Notes: generated by a model not told the origin, from the letters alone. Positions 1-8,670 are shown, counted from the first letter of the stretch. The stretch: 64,000 nt of DNA from Polaromonas eurypsychrophila (GCF_014641715.1 NZ_BMIG01000002.1:372001-436000); one strand, 5' to 3'. Numbers and translations: made by a program.

Positions 1-577
<577 letters not shown>

Positions 578-660
578 TGTAACTGGATCGTGTGAAGGCT
601 GCTGGCGCCGGGGCGAGGGCCTGATCGCACTTGCATAAATAGTGTGAACAGGCCCCAGAG

Positions 661-1055
661 CTAGCTGGTGATGGCAGGCGCTTCCGACCAGTTGTCGTGG
701 CTGCCGTCCACATAGGTGATGGGGGCTGCGGCCAGTTCTTCGGGCGTGACATTCTCCAGGCAGCCCAGGTTCACGCCATAGATGGTGTGGCCGTCGGGTG
801 TTGTGCCCATGCCGAAAGGGCGCACGCCGCAGTGGTTGCAAAATGGTGCTCGTTGCGCAGCGTGTTGAACAGGTACTTCGTCAGGTCCGCCTGGCCCGAC
901 AGCAGGCGAAAATCTTCCGCCGCGGCGATGGCCGGCCAGAAACGGTTACGCGCGCAGATCGAGCAGTTGCAGCGGTAGGTGCTGGCGCTCAAATCCCGAT
1001 CGGCTTCGAAGCGGACCGCGCCGCAGTGGTAGCTCCCCTGAAAGATTTTCTTGAT
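661..1055 (-). pseudogene. GFA-family (glutathione-dependent formaldehyde-activating enzyme-like) gene, frameshifted
   Basis: GFA-family proteins are small zinc proteins built on CxCG and CxxC motifs. Here one frame gives SYHCGAVRFEADRD and YRCNCSICARNRFWP, then breaks at HHF. The next motif [12 protein letters not shown] and the usual end ([16 protein letters not shown]) continue in another frame. One extra base in the short A-run at 839-843 would restore a single frame. No ATG, GTG or TTG occurs in frame between the upstream stop (1077-1079) and the first CxCG motif; the expected initiator position at 1055 reads ATC. So two independent defects are visible, unless they are sequencing errors. 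The product of an intact copy would be about 130 residues. Confidence 0.7.
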
Positions 1056-1071
1056 GCGGCGCGCCGTTGCT

Positions 1072-1557
1072 TTATTTCACGCGCCGGTAAGTCGCCGTCA
1101 TGAAACGTTTCCAGCCGCCGTCCGGCTGCAGGGTCTGCGAATGCAGCGTGCGTTCGTCCTTGCTTTTGATGGTGATCACGTCCTGGTACTTCGCCGTCGT
1201 GCCGTCGCCGGTGAAACTGGGACCTTCGGTGTCCAGCGTCAGCACTTTCCTGGCGGCGTCGAGCTGGCCATCGTAGAAAAACATGCCGGGCATCATGGAG
1301 CCGGCCCAGCTTCCGACAAACTTCTTTTTGTCGGTGTCATAACCCAGCGTCATCAGCATGTTGCCCGTGCCGGCGTTGCCCGGCATCTCACCCTGGCCCT
1401 CGCATACCACCCACAACTCGCCCAGGCCGCGCACGTGCTCGGTGCCCGTGGTCTGGCTGGCCGGCTGGGCGGGCCCCATGTCGCATTCGCCGGTCAGGGT
1501 CCAGTCGCCCAGCAGTTGTTGCAGCCAGATGTGTTCTCGTTGCGCTTTGGTTTCCAT
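1072..1557 (-). CDS. DUF1579 family protein
   Basis: 161-residue soluble protein beginning METKAQREHIWLQQLLGDWT. The early GDW, the central phrase LGYDTDKKKFVGSWAGSMMPGMFFYDG and the C-terminal MTATYRRVK match the DUF1579 family, whose function is unknown. There is no signal peptide or membrane segment. Its last codons overlap the upstream region of the broken GFA gene at 661-1055, and another broken GFA gene lies just before it, so the three look like a former operon. An AGGAG-like site lies upstream of the ATG at 1557. Confidence 0.8.
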   Translation of the reverse strand: METKAQREHIWLQQLLGDWTLTGECDMGPAQPASQTTGTEHVRGLGELWVVCEGQGEMPGNAGTGNMLMTLGYDTDKKKFVGSWAGSMMPGMFFYDGQLDAARKVLTLDTEGPSFTGDGTTAKYQDVITIKSKDERTLHSQTLQPDGGWKRFMTATYRRVK

Positions 1558-1604
1558 GTCATTCGCTCCTTTTTATGCACGTTCTTGTTGAAGGTTCCGG
1601 CGGC

Positions 1605-2060
1605 TCACAGGTAGCCGGTTGTTGGGCGCGGGTTGGCCCAGTCGTCGTGTGCGCCGTCTTCGTAACGAATCGGAGCGGCAGCCAGTTCATGGGGCGGGGC
1701 GTCGTCCAGGCACGCCACATTCACGCAAAAAAAGTCGCCGCCCATGGCAGGCCCGGTGGCACTGACGAAAGCGTAGACGCCGCAGGTCTTGCAAAAGGTG
1801 TGATCAATCGAGCCTTCCCCGAAGCGGTAGTGGCTCAGATTCTCTGCGCCTTGAAGCAGGCGGAAGGCCTCGTACGGGACGTGGTTCTTCCATATTCGGG
1901 TCTTGCTGCAAAACGAGCAGTTGCAGTTGCAGCGCAGCGTCTAGGCGAACCAGAGGCCGGGCCGAATTTGAGGTGAACGTTGGCCTGCTGGCGCCAGATC
2001 GATGTCGCACGAGAACTTGACCGCGCCGCAGTGGCAACTCCCGTCCCGGGTCTTAATCAT
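1605..2060 (-). pseudogene. Second GFA-family gene, interrupted by an in-frame TAG
   Basis: One continuous frame from ATG (2060) reads MIKTRDGSCHCGAVKF, then TLRCNCNCSFCSKTRIW, HTFCKTCGVYAF and the family ending IRYEDGAHDDWANP, so the zinc-binding cysteines of the GFA fold are all present. An in-frame TAG at 1941-1943 cuts it after about 40 residues, between the first CxCG and the second cysteine cluster. The segment just before the stop (about residues 20-39) does not resemble the family and is longer than usual, suggesting local sequence damage rather than a single point mutation. Readthrough or a sequencing error are the alternatives. Confidence 0.7.
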
Positions 2061-2077
2061 CGCGGCGCCCCCAAGAA

Positions 2078-2491
2078 CTAAGCCGATTCCGTCATGACCA
2101 TCCAGGGCACGCCGAACCGGTCAGTCAACATTCCGAAAGAGGAGGTCCAGAAAGTTTTCGCCAATGGCATCTGCACCGACCCACCGTCCGACAGCGCGCC
2201 AAACAGGCGTTTTGTCTCCGCGTCGCTGGCGGCACTCAGTGCCAGCGTGATGCCTTTGAACTCGGCTTTCCCTGGCACGCCCATGCCGTCGTCGGCCATG
2301 AGCGCGCTTTTACCGACGGTGAAAGCTGCATGCATGATCTTTTGTTCATGGCCAGGTGCTGCTTTCATCTCGGGGTCGGGGCTGTCGCTCCAGCGCATCA
2401 AGGTGGTCACCTCGGCGCCGACGTGCTTTTTGTAGTAGTCCAGCGCCTCCTCGCAGCGGCCGGCAAAACTTAAATAGGCTTGAACTTGCAT
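2078..2491 (-). CDS. VOC-superfamily protein, PhnB-like
   Basis: 137-residue protein of the glyoxalase/bleomycin-resistance (VOC) fold. MQVQAYLSFAGRCEEALDYYKKHVGAEV followed by a DGMGVPGKAEFKGITLAL segment and the ending MLTDRFGVPWMVM are diagnostic of the PhnB/3-demethylubiquinone-methyltransferase-like branch. The start at 2491 is chosen because AAGGAAG lies just upstream; the frame stays open to 2611 but that extension runs through the operator region. It is divergent from the TetR gene at 2615 and probably controlled by it. Catalytic role and substrate are unknown. Confidence 0.85.
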   Translation of the reverse strand: MQVQAYLSFAGRCEEALDYYKKHVGAEVTTLMRWSDSPDPEMKAAPGHEQKIMHAAFTVGKSALMADDGMGVPGKAEFKGITLALSAASDAETKRLFGALSDGGSVQMPLAKTFWTSSFGMLTDRFGVPWMVMTESA

Positions 2492-2546
2492 GTTGAGCTT
2501 CCTTTGGGGTAGGTGGGGCAAGACATCTCTTAACTCGGACACCCTG

Positions 2547-2565
2547 TTGTGGACGCCGTACACAA
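2547..2565. promoter_or_regulatory. Operator-like palindrome 1 between phnB-like and tetR genes
   Basis: TTGTGGAC-GCC-GTACACAA, an inverted repeat with 7 of 8 positions paired, sits in the 123-bp divergent intergenic region. It shares the half-site TGTGGAC with the second palindrome at 2583-2595. A TetR dimer controlling both promoters is the simplest explanation (inference). Confidence 0.5.
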
Positions 2566-2582
2566 AAGAATAACAAACATAA

Positions 2583-2595
2583 TGGACACTGTCCA
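2583..2595. promoter_or_regulatory. Operator-like palindrome 2 just upstream of tetR
   Basis: TGGACA-C-TGTCCA is a perfect odd palindrome 20 bp before the TetR start codon. Its right flank continues as GTCCACA, the complement of TGTGGAC in palindrome 1. Its position next to the start suggests autorepression. Confidence 0.55.
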
Positions 2596-2614
2596 CATTA
2601 AAAAGTAACAAGCC

Positions 2615-3265
2615 ATGACCAGCCCGTCCGAGCTACCGGCACCCGCCGTCCGTAGCACCTACCGCCACGGTGACCTGCGCCGTGTGCTGCTGGAGGCCGG
2701 CATCGAGCTGGCGCGCGCTGGCGGGCCCCACGCCGTGGTGCTGCGCGAAGCCACGCGCCGCGCCGGTGTCGCGCCCAACGCCGCCTACCGCCACTTCGCC
2801 GGCCGCGACGCCTTGCTGCAGGCGGTGCGCGCCGCCGCCCTGTCGGCGGTGGCCGCCGCGATGGAGGCCGAGCTGGCCACCCTGCCCTCCAATCTGCCGC
2901 CGGCCGACTTCGCGCGCGCCAGCGTGCGTGCCGTTGGTGCCGGTTACCTGCGGTTTGCTCAGGCTGAAACCGGGCTGTTTCGCACCGCCTTTGCCCGCTC
3001 CGACGTGTTGATTCAGGCCACGCCAGAGTTGCCCACAGCCGGCGCCAGCGGGCTCAACCCCTTCGAGTTGTTGGGCGCCGCGCTGGACAAGCTCGTGGCG
3101 GCAGGTGTGATGCCGCCCGAGCGCCGGCCGGGCGCCGAGTTTCTGGCTTGGTCGGCGGTGCACGGCCTGGCCATGTTGGTGATCGATGGCCCGCTCGCCG
3201 TGATTGCGCCGCAGCTACCGCAGATTGGTCAGCGCCTGCTGGACATGGTGGAAAAAGGGCTGTAG
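2615..3265 (+). CDS. TetR/AcrR family transcriptional regulator
   Basis: 216 residues. The N-terminal DNA-binding domain (about 18-65) shows the TetR pattern: LLEAGIELARAGG, then REATRRAGVAPNAAYRHFAGRDALLQAV, where AAYRHF is the recognition-helix signature. The C-terminal part is all-helical and resembles the TetR_C_33 (WHG) group. It is divergent from the PhnB-like gene, with two TGTGGAC-type palindromes between them, so it likely represses itself and that gene. The inducer is unknown. Codon usage is strongly GC-rich like the rest of the window. Confidence 0.9.
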   Translation: MTSPSELPAPAVRSTYRHGDLRRVLLEAGIELARAGGPHAVVLREATRRAGVAPNAAYRHFAGRDALLQAVRAAALSAVAAAMEAELATLPSNLPPADFARASVRAVGAGYLRFAQAETGLFRTAFARSDVLIQATPELPTAGASGLNPFELLGAALDKLVAAGVMPPERRPGAEFLAWSAVHGLAMLVIDGPLAVIAPQLPQIGQRLLDMVEKGL

Positions 3266-3272
3266 CCGCAGT

Positions 3273-3334
3273 TTTATGCAAAATCGACCACCCGCCCATA
3301 TGTATCTTGGGCTGACAGCTATCAAATCAGGAGC
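3273..3334. repeat. Dispersed intergenic repeat, copy 1
   Basis: About 60 bp starting TGCAAAATCGACC and ending AGCTATCAAATCAGGAGC. Matches the copies at 8598, 12075, 21698, 22652 and others in both the left block (ATCAAATCGGCCTCCAGCCC-like) and the right hairpin block. It fills the gap between the convergent tetR and DUF1439 genes. Confidence 0.75.
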
Positions 3335-3358
3335 ATCCCGTTCGGGTGAGCGGGTCTT

Positions 3359-3907
3359 TTACAGCCGCTTCTTAGGCACAAACCCAATCATCAAGCCCCG
3401 GGCCGTGACGGTGATGGCACCGGGCTCCATGCCCAGGCCGTCAGCCAGCATCAGGTCTTTCGGCTGCAGCTTGTGCAGCACCACTTCGAGCAGGGACTGC
3501 TGGGCCAGCGCCGGCCCGTAGGCTTGCAGCAGCGCGGCCGGCCCCGGCGGCAAGCCGGACAGACTCAAAGTGTTCACCTTCAGTTGGTGCGCGCGTATCG
3601 ACTGGTCGCTGGCCTCGTAACGCAGCGCAAAGTCCACGTCGAAGTTGCCGCTCCCGCTGCGTGACAGCGCCGGACCGGCGGCATCGACCACCATCACGGT
3701 GCCCAGCCGGTTCTGCTCGGGCAGCAGGCGCAGGCGCGGCGGCTGCAGCGTCAGCTCCAGCAGCCCGCCCACCGGGTAGCGCATCGGAAACTTCTCGGCA
3801 ACAGCCTGCTGCAGTTGCGCGCTGGTCACGGTATAGCTCGGCTGTGCGTGCGCGCTTGCTGCGGCAAACGCCAGCGGTAAAAACGTGAGCCACTGTCTGC
3901 GTTTCAT
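3359..3907 (-). CDS. DUF1439 domain exported protein (YceB-like)
   Basis: 182 residues with a Sec signal peptide (MKRRQWLTFLPLAFAAASAHA, cleavage after AHA). The mature part, YTVTSAQLQQAVAEKFPMRYPVGGLLELTLQPPRLRLLPEQNRLG, matches the DUF1439 fold seen in YceB-type envelope proteins, which probably bind lipid in a tubular-lipid-binding-like shell. It lacks the lipobox cysteine of YceB and so should be soluble in the periplasm. Convergent with tetR. Ligand unknown. Confidence 0.8.
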   Translation of the reverse strand: MKRRQWLTFLPLAFAAASAHAQPSYTVTSAQLQQAVAEKFPMRYPVGGLLELTLQPPRLRLLPEQNRLGTVMVVDAAGPALSRSGSGNFDVDFALRYEASDQSIRAHQLKVNTLSLSGLPPGPAALLQAYGPALAQQSLLEVVLHKLQPKDLMLADGLGMEPGAITVTARGLMIGFVPKKRL

Positions 3908-4115
3908 CGTCTTCCTTCAATGGTCCATCTTGTCAGAACAAAACTGTGCCGCATCGTTCCCTGCGCGCGTGTGGTGATTCTTCCCGTCTTGATGCAGCCC
4001 ACATCTGGTAACGCACGGACACCTGCCGCGCACATCGCGACACACGTGCCTTGCTCGCTGCCCACTTAATAGGTAGATGCGGCCAGTCCGGCCGGTTTCC
4101 CGCAGGAGACACCCA

Positions 4116-4370
4116 ATGATCAAGACAGCACTTCTGGTTCTGGCCGCAGCAGGCCTGACAGGTTGCGCGGTGTACCCCGCCGCGCCCTACGGCACGGCGT
4201 ACGAGCCCGCACCGGTATATGGACCCACCCCCGTGTATGTGATGCCGGCGCCGGTGTTCATAGGCGGGGCGCCGCACTTCGGTCACCAGCGCGGCTACAG
4301 CCACCCGCCTGTGCATTCGCACGCGCCACCGCGCCCGCACCTGCACAGGCCCGGCCGGCATCACCACTGA
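4116..4370 (+). CDS. Small proline/tyrosine/histidine-rich lipoprotein
   Basis: 84-residue precursor. The signal MIKTALLVLAAAGLTGCAVYP carries a clear lipobox (LTGC), so it should be lipid-anchored. The mature chain is low-complexity, rich in Pro, Tyr and then His, and ends in HRPGRHHH; the histidines could bind metal (inference). AGGAG at 4104-4108 sets the start at 4116 rather than the upstream in-frame codon at 4077. No family recognised. The 207 bp upstream hold no gene I can support. Confidence 0.7.
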   Translation: MIKTALLVLAAAGLTGCAVYPAAPYGTAYEPAPVYGPTPVYVMPAPVFIGGAPHFGHQRGYSHPPVHSHAPPRPHLHRPGRHHH

Positions 4371-4548
4371 GTCAAGCACTTTGCGGACCGGCATTGATGC
4401 ACATCAAGCCGGGCCGGCTTGTTTGTAAAGCTGGCGCATGCAAGTGAAAAAAAATGTCAACCCGGTCAACAGGCTGAAAGACTGCGCCGTTGAATATGTG
4501 GTCAAGTGACCGCAACCTGATGACACAACCGCATTCAAAGGACTTTCC

Positions 4549-5046
4549 ATGAACAAATTGCTCGCCGCACTGATGACCACCCTGATCGCCGGCGCCGCCT
4601 TCGCGCAAGCCGCCGCACCCGCAGCGCCCGCGGTTCCTGCCACGCCTGCTGTCGTCAAGGCAGAGGCCAAGGCCGAGAAGTCTGTCGCTGCCGCCGTGAA
4701 AAGCGAAGCCAAGGTTGACGCCAAGGCCGATGCCAAGGTTGGCAAGGCTGAAGCCAAAGCCGCCGAAAAGAAAACCGAGGCCCTGACCAAGTCCGCCACC
4801 ACCAAAGCCAAGGCCGACACCAAAGCCGCCAAGGCCGCCCCTGAAGACAAGGCTGCCGCCATGGCCAAAGCCGACAAGACCGATGCCAAGGCTGACCTCA
4901 AAGCCGACAAGGCCGTGATCAAGGCCGACACCAAGGTTGACACCGTGCGCGTCAAGGCCGCAGGCGACAAGGCCACCGCCAGCGCAGAAACCGCAGGCGC
5001 CAAGGCCGCAGCCAAGGCCGACGTGAAAGCTGCCGGCAGCAAGTAA
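4549..5046 (+). CDS. Exported alanine/lysine-rich repetitive protein
   Basis: 165 residues. A signal peptide (MNKLLAALMTTLIAGAAFAQ) precedes a chain made almost only of Ala, Lys, Asp, Glu, Val and Thr, with repeated AKADAK/KAEAKA units through residues 40-165. It should be periplasmic, highly charged and helical or disordered, resembling TolA domain II or histone-H1-like tails in composition only. AAAGGA lies before the start and a strong terminator follows at 5091-5119, so it is its own transcription unit. Codon bias leaves a 419-codon antisense frame open here, which I regard as spurious. Confidence 0.75.
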   Translation: MNKLLAALMTTLIAGAAFAQAAAPAAPAVPATPAVVKAEAKAEKSVAAAVKSEAKVDAKADAKVGKAEAKAAEKKTEALTKSATTKAKADTKAAKAAPEDKAAAMAKADKTDAKADLKADKAVIKADTKVDTVRVKAAGDKATASAETAGAKAAAKADVKAAGSK

Positions 5047-5090
5047 TTGCTCCAAGGGGGTTGCAGGCGCGTCCTGCGACGCCTTTTTTG

Positions 5091-5119
5091 AAAGACAGGC
5101 TTCGGCCTGTCTTTTTTTT
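5091..5119 (+). terminator. Rho-independent terminator
   Basis: AAAGACAGGC-TTCG-GCCTGTCTTT followed by further T residues: a perfect 10-bp stem with a UUCG tetraloop and T-tract. A weaker GC-rich hairpin (about 5063-5079) with its own T-run lies just before it. It ends the Ala/Lys-rich gene. Confidence 0.9.
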
Positions 5120-5173
5120 GGCGCTGCATGACCATGGCTGCGCCGCAACGCCCAACTCCTGTAAGGTCGGTGC

Positions 5174-5596
5174 ATGCGATTTGTTCTCTCCCTGCTGCTG
5201 CTCACCACCGCCACGCTGGCCAGCGCGCAAACGCCTGAACCCAAAGGCCTGCAGGAAGCGCTAGGTCTGGCTGTCGCCTCACAAAAAGTCCTCAATGAAT
5301 ATGCCATTGGCGCCATGGAGCCAGAGGCCATGAAGTACGCCCAGCGTTTGCGCCTGACGCAGGCCGCGCTCGACGCGCAGTACCGGCGCTGGCCTGCGCT
5401 GGCGGCCGACACCGATGCATGGGCGCCGCTGCGCATCTGCCAGGCGGCTTTGCAGCAGGCCTCGAAGCTGGCCGCCCTGTCCGCAAGCAAGGCCGTTCGC
5501 GCGGCGAGCGAGCCCGACTTCCAGGCCGCCAAAGCCAGGCTGCAGCAACTGCGCACCGCTTGCGATACACAGATTCGCAGCGGCAAACCATCCTGA
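5174..5596 (+). CDS. Exported hypothetical protein
   Basis: 140 residues with a Sec signal (MRFVLSLLLLTTATLASAQ). The mature part is helical and Ala/Gln/Arg-rich with two cysteines (ICQAALQQ and RTACDTQ) that could form a disulfide. No recognised family. It starts 55 bp after the terminator of the previous gene and is followed by the B3/B4-domain gene after 52 bp. Confidence 0.65.
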   Translation: MRFVLSLLLLTTATLASAQTPEPKGLQEALGLAVASQKVLNEYAIGAMEPEAMKYAQRLRLTQAALDAQYRRWPALAADTDAWAPLRICQAALQQASKLAALSASKAVRAASEPDFQAAKARLQQLRTACDTQIRSGKPS

Positions 5597-5648
5597 GCGT
5601 GCGCAGCCGCGCGGTGGCGCATCATGGGCAAGCAACAAGAGGCAGACC

Positions 5649-6356
5649 ATGGTTTTCAGTCATTCCGACGACATCTGGACCCAGTGCCCCGAACTGGTCG
5701 CCGGGGTTTTGTTTGCGCGCGGCATCAACACGCGGGCCTCGGTCAGCGCCCAGTTGGCGCGTTTCAGCGCCACAGCCGAGGCGCGCATGAACGGCGGCAT
5801 TGAAAGTGCGCTGCCCGAGGTCCAGGCCTGGCGCCGCGTGTTTGCGAAGATGGGGCTGCAGCCGACCAAGTACCGCTGCGCGTCCGAGGCGCTGCTGCGC
5901 CGCTTGCGCAAGGAAAACGCCCTGCCGCGCCTGCATCCGCTGGTCGATTTATGCAACGCCATCTCGGCCGCCTTCGCGATCCCGATTGCGGTGTTCGACT
6001 TGTCCAAAGTCACCGGTGACATGCAAGTGCGCCACGCCACCGGCAGCGAGTCGTATCACAATTCTTCGGGCCAGCTCGAACACCCCGAACCGCAGGAAGT
6101 GATTTACACCGACCAGGGCGGCAATGCCCATGCGCGGCGCTGGACCAACCGGCAAAGCAGCCTGTCGGCCGTCAGCGCCGGCACCCACAGCGTGATGATC
6201 GTGGCCGAAGCCCTGCATGAGTCCGCCCACGAAGACATACGCACCTTGCTGGCCGCGCTGATGCAAGAGGTGGCTCTCGCCTGGCCGGCCTCCGCGTCAA
6301 AAGCGCGCCTGCTCACGCGCGCTGCGCCGCGCTTCGACTATACGCCGGCCGACTAA
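5649..6356 (+). CDS. B3/B4 tRNA-binding-domain protein
   Basis: 235 residues resembling the stand-alone B3/4 domain of the phenylalanyl-tRNA synthetase beta chain. Recognisable stretches are WRRVFAKMGLQPTKYRCASEALLRRLRKE, LVDLCNAISAAFAIPIAVFDLSKV and the later YTDQGGNAHARRW...LLAALMQE. Family members are thought to act on misacylated tRNA or amino acids; this one's role is unproven. The ATG at 5649 is preferred because AAGAGG lies just upstream; the frame is open further left only by overlap with the previous gene. Confidence 0.8.
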   Translation: MVFSHSDDIWTQCPELVAGVLFARGINTRASVSAQLARFSATAEARMNGGIESALPEVQAWRRVFAKMGLQPTKYRCASEALLRRLRKENALPRLHPLVDLCNAISAAFAIPIAVFDLSKVTGDMQVRHATGSESYHNSSGQLEHPEPQEVIYTDQGGNAHARRWTNRQSSLSAVSAGTHSVMIVAEALHESAHEDIRTLLAALMQEVALAWPASASKARLLTRAAPRFDYTPAD

Positions 6357-6525
6357 AGGCCCTCGCCGGTCTGGCGCGGCGTCCGACGGATGCCGCATGG
6401 CGGGTGGTGGCCCACGCCGCCTGTTTGTGGAGTACGCTGGCGTATCCGCAGCCGCATCAAGCCTCTGGCATGCGCACCCGGCCGTCCGGCCGACCGCGTC
6501 TCACCTGCAAATTCACCGGAGCCGC

Positions 6526-8181
6526 ATGCAAATACCCCACATTCCCGCCAACGAAGAGGCGCGCCTGCAGGCCCTGTATGCCAGCGAGATCCTGGACACC
6601 CCGGCCGACAGCCTGTTCGACGGTGTGGCCGAACTCGCTGCCACGGTGTGCGGCACCGCCTTCGGCGCCATTTCCCTGATTGATCGCGAGCGACAGTGGT
6701 TCAAGGCCGAGCATGGCATGGGTGTGGGGCAATGCAACATCCCCCGCGAGCAGAGCCTGTGCGCCCACGCGATCATCCAGGACGAGTTTTTTGAGGTGTC
6801 AGACGTCGCTCGCGACGCGCGTTTTGCCGACAACCCGACCCTCAATGGCGAGGTGAAGATCCGTTTCTACGGCGGCAGCCAGCTCACCACCGCCAGCGGC
6901 GCCAACCTCGGCATGTTGTGCGTGATGGACGTGCAGCCGCGGCGCCTGACGGCCGCGCAGCAGCGTGCGCTGTCGCAGCTGTCGCAGGTGGTGATGGCAC
7001 TGCTGGCCACCAGTCAGCGCAACCGGCTGCTGCGTGAGAGCCAGGGCCTGCTGGACCAACGTTCGGCGGAACTCCGCTCGGCCAACCATTTCCTTGACTC
7101 CATGATCGAACACATCCCGTCGGCGGTGTACATCAAGGACGTGCGTGACCTCCGTTATGTGCGCATCAACCGCGCGGCCGAGGACATGATGGGGATGGAC
7201 CGGGGAGATGTCATTGGAAAAAACGCCGGCGAGCTGTTTAGCCGCGACCAGGCCCGGGTGCTGGAAGAGCAGGACCGCCAGGTCAGCATGAGCAACCCGG
7301 CGTTTGATGCGGTGGACCAGGTGATTTCGTCCCGGCGCGGGCAGCGCGTGCTGCACACGCGCAAGGTGGCGGTGAGTGATGCGCGGGGTGAGCTCACCCA
7401 CATCTTGGGCATCGCCGAAGACGTGACACAGCAAAAAGCCCTGCAACAGGAGGTCCAGGAGCTGAACGCCGTTTTACAGGCTAAGGCCCTCGACCTCGAG
7501 GCCACCAATAAAAGCCTGGAAGTTTTTACCGCCGCCGCCACGCACGACCTGCGTTCACCGCTGGGCGTGATCGCTGGTTACGCCGGTCTGCTGCAGAAGA
7601 AGTATGGCGCGCTGCTCGATGACAATGGCCGGGGCTACCTCTCGCTGATTGCCGGGCGGGCCAAAAGCATGGCCCAGCTGATCAACGACCTGCTGGCTTT
7701 TGCCAGGCTGGGCCACCGCAGCATCCGCAGAACCGAGGTGGACGTGCAGGTGCTGGTTGCCGCGGTACTGGAAGAGCTGCAGCCCGGCAGCAGCTCCGCA
7801 ACCACCTTCCAGCTCGGCTCGCTGCCCCCCACGCTCGCCGACATCGGCCTGCTGCGCCAGGTCTGGATCAACCTGCTTTCCAATGCCGTCAAGTACAGCC
7901 GCGGCGCCCGCAGCCCGCTGGTCGACATCAGCGGGCGCATCGAGGGCGCTGAAGTGATCTACAGCGTGCGCGATAACGGCGCCGGTTTCGACATGGCCGA
8001 CTATGACAAGCTGTTCGAGGTTTTCCAGCGTCTGCACACCGACCAGGAGTTTGAAGGCACCGGCGTGGGCTTGCCTATCGTGCATCGCATCGTCACGCAG
8101 CACGGCGGCCGGATCTGGGCTGAAGGGCGGGTTGGCCAAGGCGCGGTGTTTCACTTCGCGCTGCCGCGGACAGCGCCCTAG
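6526..8181 (+). CDS. Soluble GAF-PAS sensor histidine kinase
   Basis: 551 residues, no membrane segment. Order: GAF about 20-165 (LFDGVAELAATVCGTAFGAISLIDRERQWFK ... GMLCVMD), PAS about 195-310 (DSMIEHIPSAVYIKD), HisKA with phosphoacceptor His340 in ATHDLRSPLG, and HATPase_c about 435-545 with N-box WINLLSNAVKYS, G1 DNGAGFDM and G2 GTGVGLPIV. AAATHDLRSPL plus FQRLHT is the phytochrome-like kinase class also seen in the gene at 44421. CGGAG at 6517-6521 supports the ATG at 6526 over the upstream in-frame 6397. No response regulator is adjacent, so the partner is unknown. Confidence 0.9.
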   Translation: MQIPHIPANEEARLQALYASEILDTPADSLFDGVAELAATVCGTAFGAISLIDRERQWFKAEHGMGVGQCNIPREQSLCAHAIIQDEFFEVSDVARDARFADNPTLNGEVKIRFYGGSQLTTASGANLGMLCVMDVQPRRLTAAQQRALSQLSQVVMALLATSQRNRLLRESQGLLDQRSAELRSANHFLDSMIEHIPSAVYIKDVRDLRYVRINRAAEDMMGMDRGDVIGKNAGELFSRDQARVLEEQDRQVSMSNPAFDAVDQVISSRRGQRVLHTRKVAVSDARGELTHILGIAEDVTQQKALQQEVQELNAVLQAKALDLEATNKSLEVFTAAATHDLRSPLGVIAGYAGLLQKKYGALLDDNGRGYLSLIAGRAKSMAQLINDLLAFARLGHRSIRRTEVDVQVLVAAVLEELQPGSSSATTFQLGSLPPTLADIGLLRQVWINLLSNAVKYSRGARSPLVDISGRIEGAEVIYSVRDNGAGFDMADYDKLFEVFQRLHTDQEFEGTGVGLPIVHRIVTQHGGRIWAEGRVGQGAVFHFALPRTAP

Positions 8182-8438
8182 TTGCGCGCGCGTCCGACGA
8201 CCGACCAGCCGGCCTTGAGGTTGGCCTTGTCGTTCTCGTACTCCCAGGCGGTGCCACAGCGGTCGCACTGGTACTTGGTCACGGTGACCAGCGCGCCGCC
8301 GCGCCGTTCCTGGCGGTTGTTGCCCTGAACCAGCTCCGGGTGGCCGGGTGCCTTGCGCCAGTTGCGCTGGATGCCGGCGCACGCGTCGCACAGCGCCATC
8401 TTTTTGAGTTCGTTCTGGCGGTTGATGTCGTCGGTCAT
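8178..8438 (-). CDS. Small zinc-ribbon protein
   Basis: 86 residues. Two cysteine pairs, CDACAG near residue 17 and CDRCGTAWEYEND near residue 58, form a probable zinc ribbon. The C-terminus AGWSVVGRARN is basic. The start at 8438 (MTDDINRQNELKKMALCDAC) is chosen since the longer frame upstream runs into intergenic repeats. It is convergent with the histidine kinase, overlapping by 4 bp. Function unknown. Confidence 0.65.
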   Translation of the reverse strand: MTDDINRQNELKKMALCDACAGIQRNWRKAPGHPELVQGNNRQERRGGALVTVTKYQCDRCGTAWEYENDKANLKAGWSVVGRARN

Positions 8439-8520
8439 GGTGGGGCTCTTGAAGTGGGGTGACGCGGGTCCGTTACGGGCTTGGCGTGATGGCCTCCATT
8501 GTCGCGCCTTGGCCGCCTGC

Positions 8521-8553
8521 TTGTCATTGCGGGCTCGACCCGCAATCCATGCC
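8521..8553. repeat. Palindromic GTCATTGCGGG element, copy 1
   Basis: ATTGCGGG-CTCGA-CCCGCAAT palindrome within TTGTCATTGCGGGC...CAATCCATGCC. The same 33-bp unit recurs at 8671 and, inverted, at 25649. Such units resemble REP-like elements seen in many proteobacteria. Confidence 0.75.
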
Positions 8554-8597
8554 ACGCGTCATACCGGCGGGCGGGAGCTGTCCTGATGTCCAAAATA

Positions 8598-8657
8598 CAA
8601 GCAAAATCGGCCTCCAGCTCATGCCAGACAGGCGCTAGCAGCTATCAAAATAGGAGC
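8598..8657. repeat. Dispersed intergenic repeat, copy 2
   Basis: Near-consensus copy: GCAAAATCGGCCTCCAGCTC, a variable middle, then AGCTATCAAAATAGGAGC. It lies between two GTCATTGCGGG palindromes. The 273-bp gap 8439-8711 holds only these repeats. Confidence 0.8.
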
Positions 8658-8670
8658 AACTTGGCCTTGC

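Noticed and set aside
4372-5631. 419-codon open frame on the minus strand, Gly/Leu-rich
   Set aside because: It is the antisense of the Ala/Lys-rich gene; its composition follows from the repeated codons on the other strand, and the sense gene has a signal peptide, ribosome-binding site and terminator.
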